From an uncultured Clostridia bacterium (GTDB taxonomy: Bacteria; Bacillota; Clostridia; Oscillospirales; Acutalibacteraceae), in the NCBI GenBank assembly GCA_904399395.1, contig CAJFPJ010000005.1, positions 1-64,000 of the forward strand: a stretch of 64,000 bases of DNA. Direction: 5' to 3'. The position numbers and the translations under genes are program-made. Positions 8,257 through 17,228 of this stretch are shown piece by piece (the stretch's first letter is position 1; each line of letters begins with the position of its first letter). A model generated the notes under the pieces. The model was given only the letters and a program-made list of their open reading frames with translations, ran no database searches and was not told the DNA's origin.

Positions 8257-9456
8257 TTATTTTGTGTAGTTGTCGAAATATCCCTGGATATAGATAATAG
8301 GGGTACCTTTGTCGCCGCTGCCAGAAGTCAAATCTGCCAAGCTGCCAATCAGATCCGTAAGCCTGCGGGGCGTGGTGCCCTGGGTCACCATAGTGCCCTT
8401 GAGGCTCTCTGCCTTTTCGTCCTTCTGATGGATATACTCTCTAATGGCCTCCCGCAGCTCCTCGCCGGAAAGGCTGGCAAAATCATTATCCGCCAAATAT
8501 TTGAGCTTCACCTCGTTGGGAGTACCCTCCAACCCGGAAGTATAAGCAGGAGAAACCACCGGATCCGCCAGCTCCCAGATCTTCCCTACTGGATCTTTAA
8601 AAGCTCCGTCACCGTATACCATTACCTCCACATGCTTTCCGGTCTTTTCCAGCATAGAACGCTGAACAGCCTCCACCAGCTCGCTGCAGTGAATGGGGAA
8701 GAGCTTCACAGTATCCTCTGTAGCTTTATTGGAACCTAAGAGGCCATATTTGTCGTTATAGCCGCTGCCATTCACGCTTTCCCTGAGGATATCATCCAAA
8801 GAATAGACCTTTTCCGCTCCCGCTTCCCGCAGGATACGCTTGGTCCGCTCCCGGGTGTGAATATCACAGCAGAGCACACTTTTGGTATAAGAAAGGATCG
8901 CCTTGGGATTGTTGGCAAAAACAATCTCCACCTCGGCGCCACACTCTTCTATCAATTTTTTATAGTATTCCACATAGTCCACACCAGTGAACACATGTTT
9001 CTCATATCCAAAATACTTCCTGTATTCTTCCTCAGAAAGCACGTCCGTCCAGGGATTCACACCCGTTCTGTCCAAAACATCCAAATCAATAAGATGGTTG
9101 CCCACCTCGTCCGAAGGGTAACTCAGCATCAGGATCACCTTGTGGCAGCCCTTAGCGATACCCTTAAGGCAAATAGCAAAACGGTTCCGGCTGAGGATGG
9201 GGAAAAGCACCCCCACAGTATCGTCTCCGAACTTTCCGTGCACATCCGCAGCGATCTGGTCAATATGAGCGTAATTTCCCTGGGCACGGGCTACTACAGC
9301 CTCAGTGACTGCGATCACATCTTTGTCGCGGATTTCAAAAGGCTCTGCCCCAGCAGCGGCCAAAACAGAATCCACCACAATCTTCGCAAGGTCATCCCCC
9401 TGCCGAATAATGGGCGCCCGGATACCACGGGATACAGTTCCAACCATTCGATCCAT
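8257..9456 (-). CDS. Coenzyme F420-0:L-glutamate ligase family protein (CofE-like)
   Basis: 399-residue protein resembling the F420 ligase-type proteins common in Firmicutes. The opening ([19 protein letters not shown], then [15 protein letters not shown]) fits the CofE fold, which forms gamma-glutamyl linkages in archaea and actinobacteria. Most gut Clostridia are not known to make F420, so the true substrate here is uncertain and the name should be read as family membership. The start is the ATG at 9456, preceded by AGGAGGAATTAAGA; the track's extra 17 residues have no ribosome site. It is a single-gene unit with its own terminator. Confidence 0.75.
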   Translation of the reverse strand: MDRMVGTVSRGIRAPIIRQGDDLAKIVVDSVLAAAGAEPFEIRDKDVIAVTEAVVARAQGNYAHIDQIAADVHGKFGDDTVGVLFPILSRNRFAICLKGIAKGCHKVILMLSYPSDEVGNHLIDLDVLDRTGVNPWTDVLSEEEYRKYFGYEKHVFTGVDYVEYYKKLIEECGAEVEIVFANNPKAILSYTKSVLCCDIHTRERTKRILREAGAEKVYSLDDILRESVNGSGYNDKYGLLGSNKATEDTVKLFPIHCSELVEAVQRSMLEKTGKHVEVMVYGDGAFKDPVGKIWELADPVVSPAYTSGLEGTPNEVKLKYLADNDFASLSGEELREAIREYIHQKDEKAESLKGTMVTQGTTPRRLTDLIGSLADLTSGSGDKGTPIIYIQGYFDNYTK

Positions 9457-9983
9457 TCTTAATTCCTCCTGCCTGTATTCACAGCTTTCTGCATCTTGCG
9501 GATGCATTCCATAGTCTTCCTATAAAGCCCCGCCCATTCTGGCAGAAGCCCCTTACCAGAGATTGTTAACAAATCTTCCGGCCAAACAATAGTATTATAC
9601 CGGTTTCTAAAGCCGGAATCAATCCGTTATGCACATATATTCCCAGTATTTTTTAAACTTTTCCCATTTTCTTGCTTTATTTTCCCCCTCACCTGAACCT
9701 GAAGTGCTATTCTCGGCCCCCAAGCCCCCACTTGCAGGATCTCTTCGGGCCTGCACGGCAGACCTCATTTAAAAAAAGCGATCTTACCTTTTCTTTACAA
9801 AATTTAAACCAAGTTCTTACAATCCCGCATAAAATCCATCGAAGCATACATGTATACTGTAAAATTCCGCCTCCTACTCATCGATTTGAAACCAGAATTT
9901 AACAGAATCCCGATTTCAGATTTTATATTTCTATTGCATACTGATGATGTCGAAAGTTTGAAAGAAAAGGAGACAAGTAGTGT
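9457..9983. other. Intergenic region without a gene
   Basis: About 530 nt between the divergent F420 ligase-family gene and the TasA-like gene. It is AT-rich and pyrimidine-rich and should hold both promoters, but I cannot place either with confidence. A short palindrome ATACATGTAT lies near 9847. Confidence 0.4.
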
Positions 9984-10997
9984 ATGAAAAAGAAAACTGT
10001 TCTTGCTCTGGGCCTGACGGCCGCTGTGGCCGTATCCGGCATGAGCCTTGGATTCGCTTCCTGGAAAACAGACGTATCTGCTTCCGGCGATGTGACTGCT
10101 TCCGGCAAATGGGATATTGCCCTGACCGGCGCTGCACTAGAAACTTCCACAGGCACTGAGATCTCTGTGAAAGACTATGCTTTTGCCCGCACCGGTGAGA
10201 TGAACGACGCACTTATCGCCGCCACTATCTGCACATCGGGCAACGCTTCTCAATCCGGTACTCAGTCCGACGAAGCTATGAGCGATTATGTAAATTATTA
10301 TGCCATCGACACAAGCAAATTCAGCGTGGATTACCTGAAGACCTGCGACAAGGAAATGATGGACGCCGTCCGGGCTGATGCTACCAGCGTGGATCTGGAT
10401 AGATATCTGAATGCGTATTACCGTCATTATACTGCCGAACCAGAATATAGTAACGAGCAGGCTACTAAGGTTGTAAATAATTTCTTGACCGATTCTGAAG
10501 CTCTCCTGAAGGAAATGTTCCCGGATACATATCAGAATTATATCCTGGTGGATGCGGGGACCGGCGCTTGGAACCAGTTTAGGCACATTTTTGCAGATAT
10601 GGACGAGATTACCCTCACCGGTGATGCTGTTTCAGAAGACGATCTGGCATCCATTGACGGTGAAACAGTGGATTTTGCAGATGTAAACTTCCAGATTCCC
10701 GATTCATGGGCAGCATACAGCATTACAGTCACTAATAACGGTACCGTAAACGCCAGCCTGGCTGACGCTGAGATCTACCTGGATACAGAAGACGGCGATC
10801 AGCTCACAGTAGACGCCCCCGACCTTTCTAACGAGGTTCTGGAGCCCGGCGAATCCTGCACGGTGAAGGCAGTTGTCAAGGCTCTGGACAATGGTTCCGA
10901 CGAGCTGGATGCATCCGGCTCTCTGGTGATGCGCCTCCCCTATGCACAGGAAACCATTGAATCCGCTCCCTCTGCTTCTCACATTCACACAAAATAA
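9984..10997 (+). CDS. SipW-dependent (TasA/camelysin-like) exported protein
   Basis: 337-residue exported protein. Residues 1-26 are a signal peptide (KKKTVLALGLTAAVAVSGMSLGFA) followed directly by SWKTDVSASGDVTASGKWDIALTGA, the sequence style seen after SipW-type cleavage in TasA, camelysin and relatives. The rest is acidic, with few Cys, and fits a beta-rich extracellular protein (SITVTNNGTVNASLADAEIYL looks like an Ig-like strand repeat). TasA proteins in Bacillus form biofilm fibres; whether this one does is inference. The start ATG follows AAGGAGACAAGTAGTGT. The SipW-type signal peptidase lies 336 nt downstream, beyond a terminator. Confidence 0.82.
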   Translation: MKKKTVLALGLTAAVAVSGMSLGFASWKTDVSASGDVTASGKWDIALTGAALETSTGTEISVKDYAFARTGEMNDALIAATICTSGNASQSGTQSDEAMSDYVNYYAIDTSKFSVDYLKTCDKEMMDAVRADATSVDLDRYLNAYYRHYTAEPEYSNEQATKVVNNFLTDSEALLKEMFPDTYQNYILVDAGTGAWNQFRHIFADMDEITLTGDAVSEDDLASIDGETVDFADVNFQIPDSWAAYSITVTNNGTVNASLADAEIYLDTEDGDQLTVDAPDLSNEVLEPGESCTVKAVVKALDNGSDELDASGSLVMRLPYAQETIESAPSASHIHTK

Positions 10998-11156
10998 GCT
11001 GCCTGCCTCATATTAAAGCAGCGAACCTGAAAAGAAACGGCGGTTGCCATAAACCGCTCTTCCTGATCCGTTCTTTCTCTCTTAAATTACATGTACGATT
11101 CCATTGAGATAACCCTCATTCCCATTTTCCTTACATTTCTCCCGGAAAAGCCGGGA

Positions 11157-11199
11157 AAAGGAGCCAACCGGTCAAAGCCGGTTGGTTTCTCCTTTTTTC
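11157..11199 (+). terminator. Terminator after the TasA-like gene
   Basis: AAAGGAG-CCAACCGG, 6-nt loop, CCGGTTGG-ttt-CTCCTTTTTT. A strong stem with a T-run separates the TasA-like gene from the signal peptidase, so the latter may have its own promoter or depend on read-through. Confidence 0.75.
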
Positions 11200-11333
11200 T
11201 AAAAGCGATGTAGCGGCAATATAAAGAAAAGAGGAATTTCCCTTTCCATTTCTCCCTTGCCCCTGTCTCTCTATGCGAACAGCAGTTGTATACTAAGCCG
11301 CGCATACAGCAATCTGTATAGGAGGTTTTTCAT

Positions 11334-11831
11334 ATGCCTGCAGCGTTATCCAAGCCAGAAACACCCGTTGACCAGGCGCCTTCTGGAATTTCATCGGAGC
11401 CGGTCACAGCAGCTCCCTCCAGCCGGAAATCCACCTGTATATCCCATCTCTGTTGGGGTGGTTTGTTCTGCCTGCTGCTCCTGCTTCTTGCCTTTCTCAG
11501 GGGCTGGCTGCCCATTGCGCCTGTAGCTGTGGCTACAGGCAGTATGGAGCTTTCTATTCATATCGGCGATGCTGTCATCGTCTGCCAGACAGATCCTCTT
11601 TCCCTGCAGGTTGGGGATATCATCCAGTATGAGCGAAACGGAATGTATGTGATCCACCGGATCGTGGAAAAGACAGAAACAGAAATGGGTGAATCAGGCT
11701 TTATTACCCAGGGAGACAGCAACAATGCCCCGGATGAGGGTATTGTCTCTCCGGATGAAGTCCGGGGCAAGGTGCTGTGCACCATTCCAAAAGTGGGCTA
11801 TGTCAGTCTATGGCTGCAAGGCCAGCTCTAG
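11334..11831 (+). CDS. sipW: SipW-type (ER-type) signal peptidase I
   Basis: 165-residue membrane signal peptidase of the S26B type, which uses a Ser-His pair instead of the Ser-Lys pair of ordinary bacterial enzymes. The single N-terminal membrane helix (about 38-58, GLFCLLLLLLAFLRGWLPI) is followed by the nucleophile box ATGSMELSIHIGDAVIV, where the usual Pro after SME is replaced by Leu. The catalytic His box is YVIHRIVEK, and a conserved ITQGDSNNAPD block follows. A proline- and serine-rich cytoplasmic tail precedes the helix. The start ATG follows ATAGGAGG. It very likely processes the TasA-like protein encoded just upstream. Confidence 0.85.
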   Translation: MPAALSKPETPVDQAPSGISSEPVTAAPSSRKSTCISHLCWGGLFCLLLLLLAFLRGWLPIAPVAVATGSMELSIHIGDAVIVCQTDPLSLQVGDIIQYERNGMYVIHRIVEKTETEMGESGFITQGDSNNAPDEGIVSPDEVRGKVLCTIPKVGYVSLWLQGQL

Positions 11832-11880
11832 GGCCACTGGGCGCATTCTTAGAAACCATAAAATCTATAGCAAAGAAAAA

Positions 11881-11931
11881 ACAGCCCCTTCTCTGCAACG
11901 ACGTCGTATCAGAGAAGGGGCTGTTCCTTTT
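11881..11931. terminator. Bidirectional terminator between sipW and trxA
   Basis: Perfect 15-bp stem ACAGCCCCTTCTCTG / CAGAGAAGGGGCTGT with a 14-nt loop, between two convergent genes. T-rich on the plus side (TCCTTTT). Confidence 0.8.
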
Positions 11932-11961
11932 AACTATGTCTATATGTGATATGTGGTGATC

Positions 11962-12297
11962 TTACATGGCAGAAGCTTCCGCTGCCATCCGCACCACATC
12001 CTCTTTTGAGCGGAGACCAACAGAGGTGGAAACCACCTTTCCATCCTTTATAACTGCCAGGGTGGGGATGCTCATCACCCCGAACTGCTGGGCGAGGCTG
12101 GGTTCCTCATCCACATTGACTTTTACGATTTTTGCTTTTGCACCCAATTCCGCGGCCACTTCCTCTAAAATAGGGGAAAACATGCGGCAGGGTCCGCACC
12201 AGGAAGCCCAAAAATCCACGAGCACAGGAACGGCGGCCGAGGCGGAAAGAACCTCCGCCTGGAATGTTTCGGTACGGACAGACTGAATTGCAGACAT
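11962..12297 (-). CDS. trxA: Thioredoxin
   Basis: 111-residue thioredoxin with the redox motif WCGPC at about residues 33-37 (FWASWCGPCRMF) and the cis-proline loop MSIPT. It reduces cytoplasmic disulfides and is normally recycled by thioredoxin reductase, which is not in this window. The start ATG at 12297 follows AAAAGGAGAATGCCAT. It appears monocistronic, convergent with sipW. Confidence 0.95.
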   Translation of the reverse strand: MSAIQSVRTETFQAEVLSASAAVPVLVDFWASWCGPCRMFSPILEEVAAELGAKAKIVKVNVDEEPSLAQQFGVMSIPTLAVIKDGKVVSTSVGLRSKEDVVRMAAEASAM

Positions 12298-12529
12298 ATG
12301 GCATTCTCCTTTTCCGGCGGCGGTTTTAGTCTTTCCGCCGTTTATAGTTATATCTGAATGATTTGAGACTGAAGCCGGAAAACGCTTTTCCCGGAAAACT
12401 GCGGTCCTTTTGGCCTTCCCTCTGCTTCAGTGTCTTCAGTATACCCTATCCCCGCATATTTTTCCGTGACCATGTCACACTTGTTCCGGTCTTTTCTGTG
12501 CTTTGGATTTCTGTTGAAAAACAAAAAAT

Positions 12530-13132
12530 TCAGGATTTAGAGCCGGGCATATCCTTCATTACTTTTGGAAAAAGCGGATTCGAATTATCAATAACCAAAT
12601 CGCTTTTTTCCCTTGGCTTATACATTTCCAAATACTTTTTCTGAACAGGAATATACTTTTCCCGATATTTGGCCAGAATCTCAGCTCCAAATCGAGGCAC
12701 ATCCCTGGCTTCTGCTCTGCGCAGCATTTCGTCAAAACCTATGTCCAGAAAAATCTTATAGTCAATGAATTCTTCCAAAGGCGGCCGGTATAAAAGGACA
12801 CCTTCAAATAATACCAAAGAATCGCTCTCTATAGTGTATTCCTTCCGATTGATATACAGATCTGTATCCAAATCCAAAAGCGTAAGCATTGCCGAGACCC
12901 TTCCGAATCTTCTAAGAGGAAGGAGCAGAGCGTTTATTATGGAAGATGTGTCAAAAGCATTGGAAAAATAAGCGGTAACTTCATCCTTTCCCTGAAGGCG
13001 CAGGGCCTTAGGGTTATGAAAATCATCTAGATGGATGACAGAAACCTTCCGGCCTTTGTATTTCAAAAAGATAGAAAAATCATCCGTAAACATGCTCTTC
13101 CCGGATGTATCAATTCCATTGATACAATGCAT
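12530..13132 (-). CDS. Uridine kinase-like P-loop kinase
   Basis: 200 residues with a Walker A motif at the very N-terminus (NGIDTSGKS, residues 5-13), a LDDFHNP motif after the second strand as in uridine kinase and phosphoribulokinase folds, LLFEGVLLYRPPL, and a late RAEARDVPRFG block like the kinase lid. The strand that normally precedes Walker A is missing from this frame, but the overlapping HAD frame reads KRPVVKCI just there. The first 69 nt overlap the HAD gene. It is either translated by coupling from the internal ATG at 13132 or is the C-terminal half of a HAD-kinase fusion split by a frameshift at the AAAA run near 13133. A nucleoside substrate is inferred from the fold only. Confidence 0.75.
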   Translation of the reverse strand: MHCINGIDTSGKSMFTDDFSIFLKYKGRKVSVIHLDDFHNPKALRLQGKDEVTAYFSNAFDTSSIINALLLPLRRFGRVSAMLTLLDLDTDLYINRKEYTIESDSLVLFEGVLLYRPPLEEFIDYKIFLDIGFDEMLRRAEARDVPRFGAEILAKYREKYIPVQKKYLEMYKPREKSDLVIDNSNPLFPKVMKDMPGSKS

Positions 13133-13845
13133 TTTACAACAGGCCGCTTCCGGAGCTCCTCATAGATCTGCGCAAACAAAGTAATTCTTACCACCCATGA
13201 ATATACAGCAAACGGCGTATCGGCGGCAAAAAACATATGTTTCTTTTCATTTTCCGTGCCGTATCCATAGCGGGCTCCCACAAAGGGCAAATCATTTTTG
13301 CAGGCGGCTTCCAAATCGCCGGCCCTGTCCCCAACCACAATGACATTCCTGCAAGGAGTAAGACTAAGCTTTATATGTAAGGCATGCGACTTGCTTTCAT
13401 AGTCCCGAGCGGAAAGAATTTCGTCAAAATATTTCTCAATTCCACCTCTTTTAAGAGCCACCGTGCTATATTCCACACTGCCGCTTGAACAAATCCACAG
13501 CTGAAAGCCTTCCTTTCTGAGTTGAGCCAAAACTTCGGGGACCCCTTTGTATAGCTGCCCCTCTTTTGCCAGATATTCCCGTTCTACTTTGCGAAAATCC
13601 TTCTTGAGCAGCTGAAAATCCCTGCAATCCGGGGCAATGGCGCGTAAAAAGGTGGTGGAATCTTCTCCTATATGCATTCGAATGCGTTCATCCTCCACGT
13701 CCGGCAACGAATGGAGGGCCAATACCTCGTGTACCGCCCTGCATACATGTATATGCGTGCAAAGCAGTGTCCCATCCAGATCAAAAACCACTATTCCTTT
13801 CACTGCCTCTTCCCCCGTATGTTTCTGCTTTTCCTCAGCACTCAT
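13063..13845 (-). CDS. HAD family hydrolase (phosphoglycolate phosphatase-like)
   Basis: 260-residue haloacid dehalogenase-type phosphatase. Motif I is FDLDGTLL near residue 22; motif II is the SSGS of LWICSSGSVEY; motif III/IV is VVGDRAGDLEAA. The cap between motifs I and II is helical, as in phosphoglycolate phosphatase relatives. The chosen start ATG at 13845 overlaps the last 11 nt of the GNAT gene (ATGAGTGCTGA), which implies translational coupling. The last 20 codons after KRPVVKCIV overlap the kinase and look like the wrong frame for a natural C-terminus; see the kinase entry. Confidence 0.82.
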   Translation of the reverse strand: MSAEEKQKHTGEEAVKGIVVFDLDGTLLCTHIHVCRAVHEVLALHSLPDVEDERIRMHIGEDSTTFLRAIAPDCRDFQLLKKDFRKVEREYLAKEGQLYKGVPEVLAQLRKEGFQLWICSSGSVEYSTVALKRGGIEKYFDEILSARDYESKSHALHIKLSLTPCRNVIVVGDRAGDLEAACKNDLPFVGARYGYGTENEKKHMFFAADTPFAVYSWVVRITLFAQIYEELRKRPVVKCIVSMELIHPGRACLRMIFLSF

Positions 13846-15034
13846 CCTGCTTCCACAAAAAGAGCGGCAAGGGCAGCCAGCTTTTAACAGCCGGGGAGAG
13901 CTTCTTGACCTGCTCCGGGGAAAGTTCTCTCCATCCGCCGGGAGCAAACAGGAGGCGGCAGGCTTCCAAAGCTGTGAGGCGGAACAAAGGCTCCCCCGCT
14001 TCCTTCTCCGGAACCATCCGGGCAGAAGCTGCGCCGTCTTTCACCTGCAGGCGCAGAATGCCGCGTCCTTCAATGGCAAACAAGAGCTCTCCTTCCGGCA
14101 AGGGGCCTTCCGGGGATGCCTGCTTCATCTGCAGGAAGGCACCCGCTGTCTTCTCAAAATCCATCACCCGGAAATTTCCCGAGCTCACTATGGTCATTTC
14201 TCCGCTGAGCCTTCCCAATTCGGGGGAAAGGCGTCCTTCCCAAAGGGGAAGGGCAATATGCAGCTCTGGAAGCCCCATTTTTTCCATTAGGGCCTTCAAC
14301 ACCTGAGGCAGTCGCTTTTCTTCCTGCTGTTCCTCGCCCGGCCGGGGCTGAAAAAGCATTTCCAGCACAGTATTCCCCACAAGGCATAGATACCCAATCC
14401 ACTCCCCAGAAAAGAAGATCCCATACGCTTCCCCGTGCCAGGAACGAAGAAGATCAAAAAATTCCTCCTGTTTCCGCTCTATCCGGGCAGTCTGCCCCTG
14501 GTGAAGCTCCCAGGCCTTCTGCAGCCAGGGCGCATCCTTTTCCGCCTTCTCAAATGTCACCATGGAAGCGTCCGCTTTCCCATACCGGTGCCGGATATTG
14601 TCCCATTCCACCGTATATTCCCATACGGGCCCTGCCGGGGCATATCCAAAATATTCATATCGCTGCCGCTGGCCGCTGAGAGCGCTGAAAGCGACGCCTT
14701 CCTTTTCCATATCTTTCAAGGCCCAATTCATCAGGGCCTTCATATATCCCTTTCCCTTGCAGGAAGAATGCACGCTGACTGAGCCTACGCCGTTGACCTT
14801 CAGCACCTCGCTGCCCACCCGGTATTCCATGGGCACAACACACACCATTCCCCGGATGACGCCGTCCTCCTTCACAAGGTAATGATACTGCTGGGTTCGT
14901 TTTCCCTCTCCATAGAGATTGGGCAGCTGCCTTCTAAAATCGTGAGGCCTGTGGCTTTTACTGAACACCAGATCCGCAAAATCCACAATAGCCTGCTCGT
15001 CCTCCGGTGTTCCTTTGCAATAGGTTACATTCAT
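13835..15034 (-). CDS. GNAT N-acetyltransferase, Eis-like with sterol-carrier C-domain
   Basis: 399 residues. The N-terminal GNAT domain (about 1-150) has the acetyl-CoA loop VNGVGSVSVHSSCKGKGYMKALM; a second GNAT-like part follows, and the last 100 residues (LQVKDGAASARMVPE... LTALEACRLLFAPGGW) resemble the SCP2-like domain of Eis proteins. Eis family enzymes acetylate amines such as aminoglycosides or peptide lysines; the substrate here is unknown. It is the first gene of a tight operon with the HAD and kinase genes. The start ATG lies behind AAGGAAGAATTGAA. Confidence 0.85.
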   Translation of the reverse strand: MNVTYCKGTPEDEQAIVDFADLVFSKSHRPHDFRRQLPNLYGEGKRTQQYHYLVKEDGVIRGMVCVVPMEYRVGSEVLKVNGVGSVSVHSSCKGKGYMKALMNWALKDMEKEGVAFSALSGQRQRYEYFGYAPAGPVWEYTVEWDNIRHRYGKADASMVTFEKAEKDAPWLQKAWELHQGQTARIERKQEEFFDLLRSWHGEAYGIFFSGEWIGYLCLVGNTVLEMLFQPRPGEEQQEEKRLPQVLKALMEKMGLPELHIALPLWEGRLSPELGRLSGEMTIVSSGNFRVMDFEKTAGAFLQMKQASPEGPLPEGELLFAIEGRGILRLQVKDGAASARMVPEKEAGEPLFRLTALEACRLLFAPGGWRELSPEQVKKLSPAVKSWLPLPLFLWKQDEC

Positions 15035-15314
15035 TTCAATTCTTCCTTTCTCTTCTTCTTTCTTTGCTCTCCAGGCCGGGAATCCGGGTACCTTTCCGTA
15101 ACCCGCACTCCACCGAAATTCGTCACCATAGTATACCGTTGCAGCCGCAAAAAGCTCTGTCTTTGTCTATTATGAAATTCCCTAAAAATTGTATCATGGG
15201 CCGGAAGCAAAGGCAAGAAAACAGAATGAAAAAAGCCCCATTTCTATTTTGCTGTTTTTCGCTAATACTTCTTAAAAAATTGCAGTTTTTTGTTGTAAAA
15301 ACCAAGAATAAATC
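15035..15314. other. Divergent intergenic region
   Basis: No gene. It holds the promoter of the GNAT operon (minus), not placed with confidence, and AT-rich sequence leading into the carboxylesterase promoter. Confidence 0.4.
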
Positions 15315-15343
15315 TTGATTTTCTCAGCTGTAAAGCATATAAT
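15315..15343 (+). promoter_or_regulatory. Sigma-A promoter of the carboxylesterase
   Basis: TTGATT, 17-nt spacer, TATAAT. The transcription start should fall near 15350, immediately before the TTAGCTAA palindrome. Confidence 0.75.
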
Positions 15344-15355
15344 TTATATATAAAA

Positions 15356-15381
15356 TTTTAGCTAAAATATATATTTTTAGC
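15356..15381 (+). promoter_or_regulatory. Candidate operator TTTTAGCTAAAA plus half site
   Basis: Perfect 12-bp palindrome TTTTAGCTAAAA (15356-15367) followed by a half site TTTTTAGC (15374-15381). Placed just downstream of the -10 box, as expected for repression. The same core occurs twice at the MFS promoter. Confidence 0.6.
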
Positions 15382-15473
15382 ATATGCAGTGCTCAACAAA
15401 ACTGGAAGCATAAAAAGTCCTTCGGCTGCTGGCCGGGCACTGCAGGAAACGGAAAGGAGTTGTTACATATCGC

Positions 15474-17024
15474 ATGTTGAGAAAGGTTCTCACCGAAAAC
15501 GGCTGGGTGGAAGGCATCCCCGCCGCAGATCCCCGGATCACCGCCTTTAAAGGCATTCCCTTCGCCGCGCCTCCCGTAGGCGATCTGCGCTGGAGAGCTC
15601 CCCAACCTGCAAAAAACTGGGAAGGCGTGCGGAAGGCCTATACCTTCGCCCCTATCTCCATGCAGGAGACCCCCGGAGCCGGCGACCCGGAAGCTCTTTA
15701 TAACAAGGAATGGCATGTAGATCCCGAAATCCCCATGGGGGAAGACTGCCTCTATCTGAATGTGTGGACGCCCGCCAAAACCGGGAAGGAAAAGCTCCCT
15801 GTGCTCTTCTGGATCTTCGGCGGCGGTCTCCAGTGCGGCTACCCGGCGGAAATGGAATTCGATGGGGAGCGTATTGCCCGGCGGGGCGTTATCCTAGTGA
15901 GCGTCAACTATCGAGTGAACGTGTTCGGCTTCTTCGCCCACCCGGAGCTCACCGCGGCGGCTGGGGATGAACCCTGCGCCAATTTCGGCCTGCTGGATCA
16001 GCGCGCCGGAATGGAATGGGTGAAGCGCAATATCGCCGCCTTCGGCGGGGATCCGGAGAATATCACCATTTTCGGCCAGTCCGCTGGGGGAGGCAGCACC
16101 ACCGCCCATGTAACATCCCCCATGGATGAAGGCCTCTTCCAGAAGGCTATTATTCAAAGCGGCGGCGGATTCTGCCCGGGCTTTAACCAGGATTACAACA
16201 GCTTGGAGCAGCAGGAAAAAATTGGCGAAGGCTTCCTTCAGTATCTGGGTGTTTCTTCTATCGAAGAAGCCCGGAAGATCGACGCTAAAACCCTCTATGA
16301 AAAGGCCGTGGAATACCCTGTGCCCATAAAGAATGGCAGGCCCTCTCTGAAGTGGAACATGGTCATAGACGGGAAATTCCTCAAGGAGGATCCGGTCAGC
16401 GCCATTCTTCACAAACGTCGCTGGCCCGTTCCCCTTATGATGGGAAACACTCTGGATGAATTCCCGGCTGTTCCGCCTTTCTCCTCTCTGGAGGATGTAA
16501 AAACCTATGCCCAGGCGGAATTCGGGGAAAATGCCGGTGAATATCTCTCCCTTTGTGATTTTGCTTCAGGCGATTTGGAGCATATCCGCCAAAAGGCCAC
16601 TTACAATGCCTTTGAGCTTGGAAACCTGCTTTGGGCGGAAAAGAACGCCGACCTTGGGAAGCTTCCCATCTATCTCTATCGTTTCAATCCCGAGATGCCC
16701 GGCGACAGCAGCGGTTCCTTCCATTCCTCCGAGCTCTGGTTCGTCTTTGAGACCTTAGCCAAATGCTGGCGGCCCTTCCGTGGCAAGCACTACGACTTGG
16801 CCCGGCAAATTTGCAATTACTGGGCGAACTTTGCCAAAACGGGAAATCCCAACGGCCCGGATGACGACGGTTCTCCCATGCCATACTGGGAACCGTATAC
16901 GGAAAGCAGCCCCCGGGCCATGTATTTTGGAGATGCTCCCGCCATGGATGAAGAAGGATATTCCGACCTTATGCACTTTCTGCTAAAGGAAGGGCTCAAA
17001 AAGCTGGATTGCAGAAAAGAATAA
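15474..17024 (+). CDS. Carboxylesterase/lipase family protein (type B)
   Basis: 516-residue alpha/beta-hydrolase of the cholinesterase/type-B carboxylesterase family, with no signal peptide and hence probably cytoplasmic. The N-terminal signature (AFKGIPFAAPPVGDLRWRAPQP) and EDCLYLNVWTP are diagnostic. The oxyanion hole is in WIFGGGLQCG, the nucleophile elbow is FGQSAGG (about residue 203) and the catalytic His is in FHSSELWFVF near 420. It hydrolyses carboxylic esters; with the GH43-like gene and three other esterases nearby, acylated plant glycosides are a plausible substrate (inference). AAAGGAG lies about 14 nt before the ATG, a little far. Its promoter carries the TTAGCTAA palindrome. 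Confidence 0.92.
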   Translation: MLRKVLTENGWVEGIPAADPRITAFKGIPFAAPPVGDLRWRAPQPAKNWEGVRKAYTFAPISMQETPGAGDPEALYNKEWHVDPEIPMGEDCLYLNVWTPAKTGKEKLPVLFWIFGGGLQCGYPAEMEFDGERIARRGVILVSVNYRVNVFGFFAHPELTAAAGDEPCANFGLLDQRAGMEWVKRNIAAFGGDPENITIFGQSAGGGSTTAHVTSPMDEGLFQKAIIQSGGGFCPGFNQDYNSLEQQEKIGEGFLQYLGVSSIEEARKIDAKTLYEKAVEYPVPIKNGRPSLKWNMVIDGKFLKEDPVSAILHKRRWPVPLMMGNTLDEFPAVPPFSSLEDVKTYAQAEFGENAGEYLSLCDFASGDLEHIRQKATYNAFELGNLLWAEKNADLGKLPIYLYRFNPEMPGDSSGSFHSSELWFVFETLAKCWRPFRGKHYDLARQICNYWANFAKTGNPNGPDDDGSPMPYWEPYTESSPRAMYFGDAPAMDEEGYSDLMHFLLKEGLKKLDCRKE

Positions 17025-17090
17025 ACAAACCTTTTTTATCATGAAGGAAGCCAAAACTACAAATGCGTATCTATTCCGGCAGTCATATAA

Positions 17091-17133
17091 AAGCAGCCGC
17101 CCTCTTTCATAGTGAAAAGGAGGGCGGCTGCTT
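17091..17133. terminator. Terminator after the carboxylesterase
   Basis: 14-bp stem AAGCAGCCGCCCTC / GAGGGCGGCTGCTT between convergent genes. Confidence 0.7.
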
Positions 17134-17160
17134 CCCCTGTATAGTTTATCTGTTCATATG

Positions 17161-17195
17161 AAAACGGAAAGAGGCACTTCCTCTTTCCGTTTTTC
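17161..17195. terminator. Second terminator between convergent genes
   Basis: AAAACGGAAAGAGG, 5-nt loop, CCTCTTTCCGTTTTT. Symmetric with T/A runs on both sides, so it can serve both the carboxylesterase and the MFS gene. Confidence 0.8.
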
Positions 17196-17228
17196 TCTTC
17201 CTATTCTATAGATTCTATCATGTCCCTT

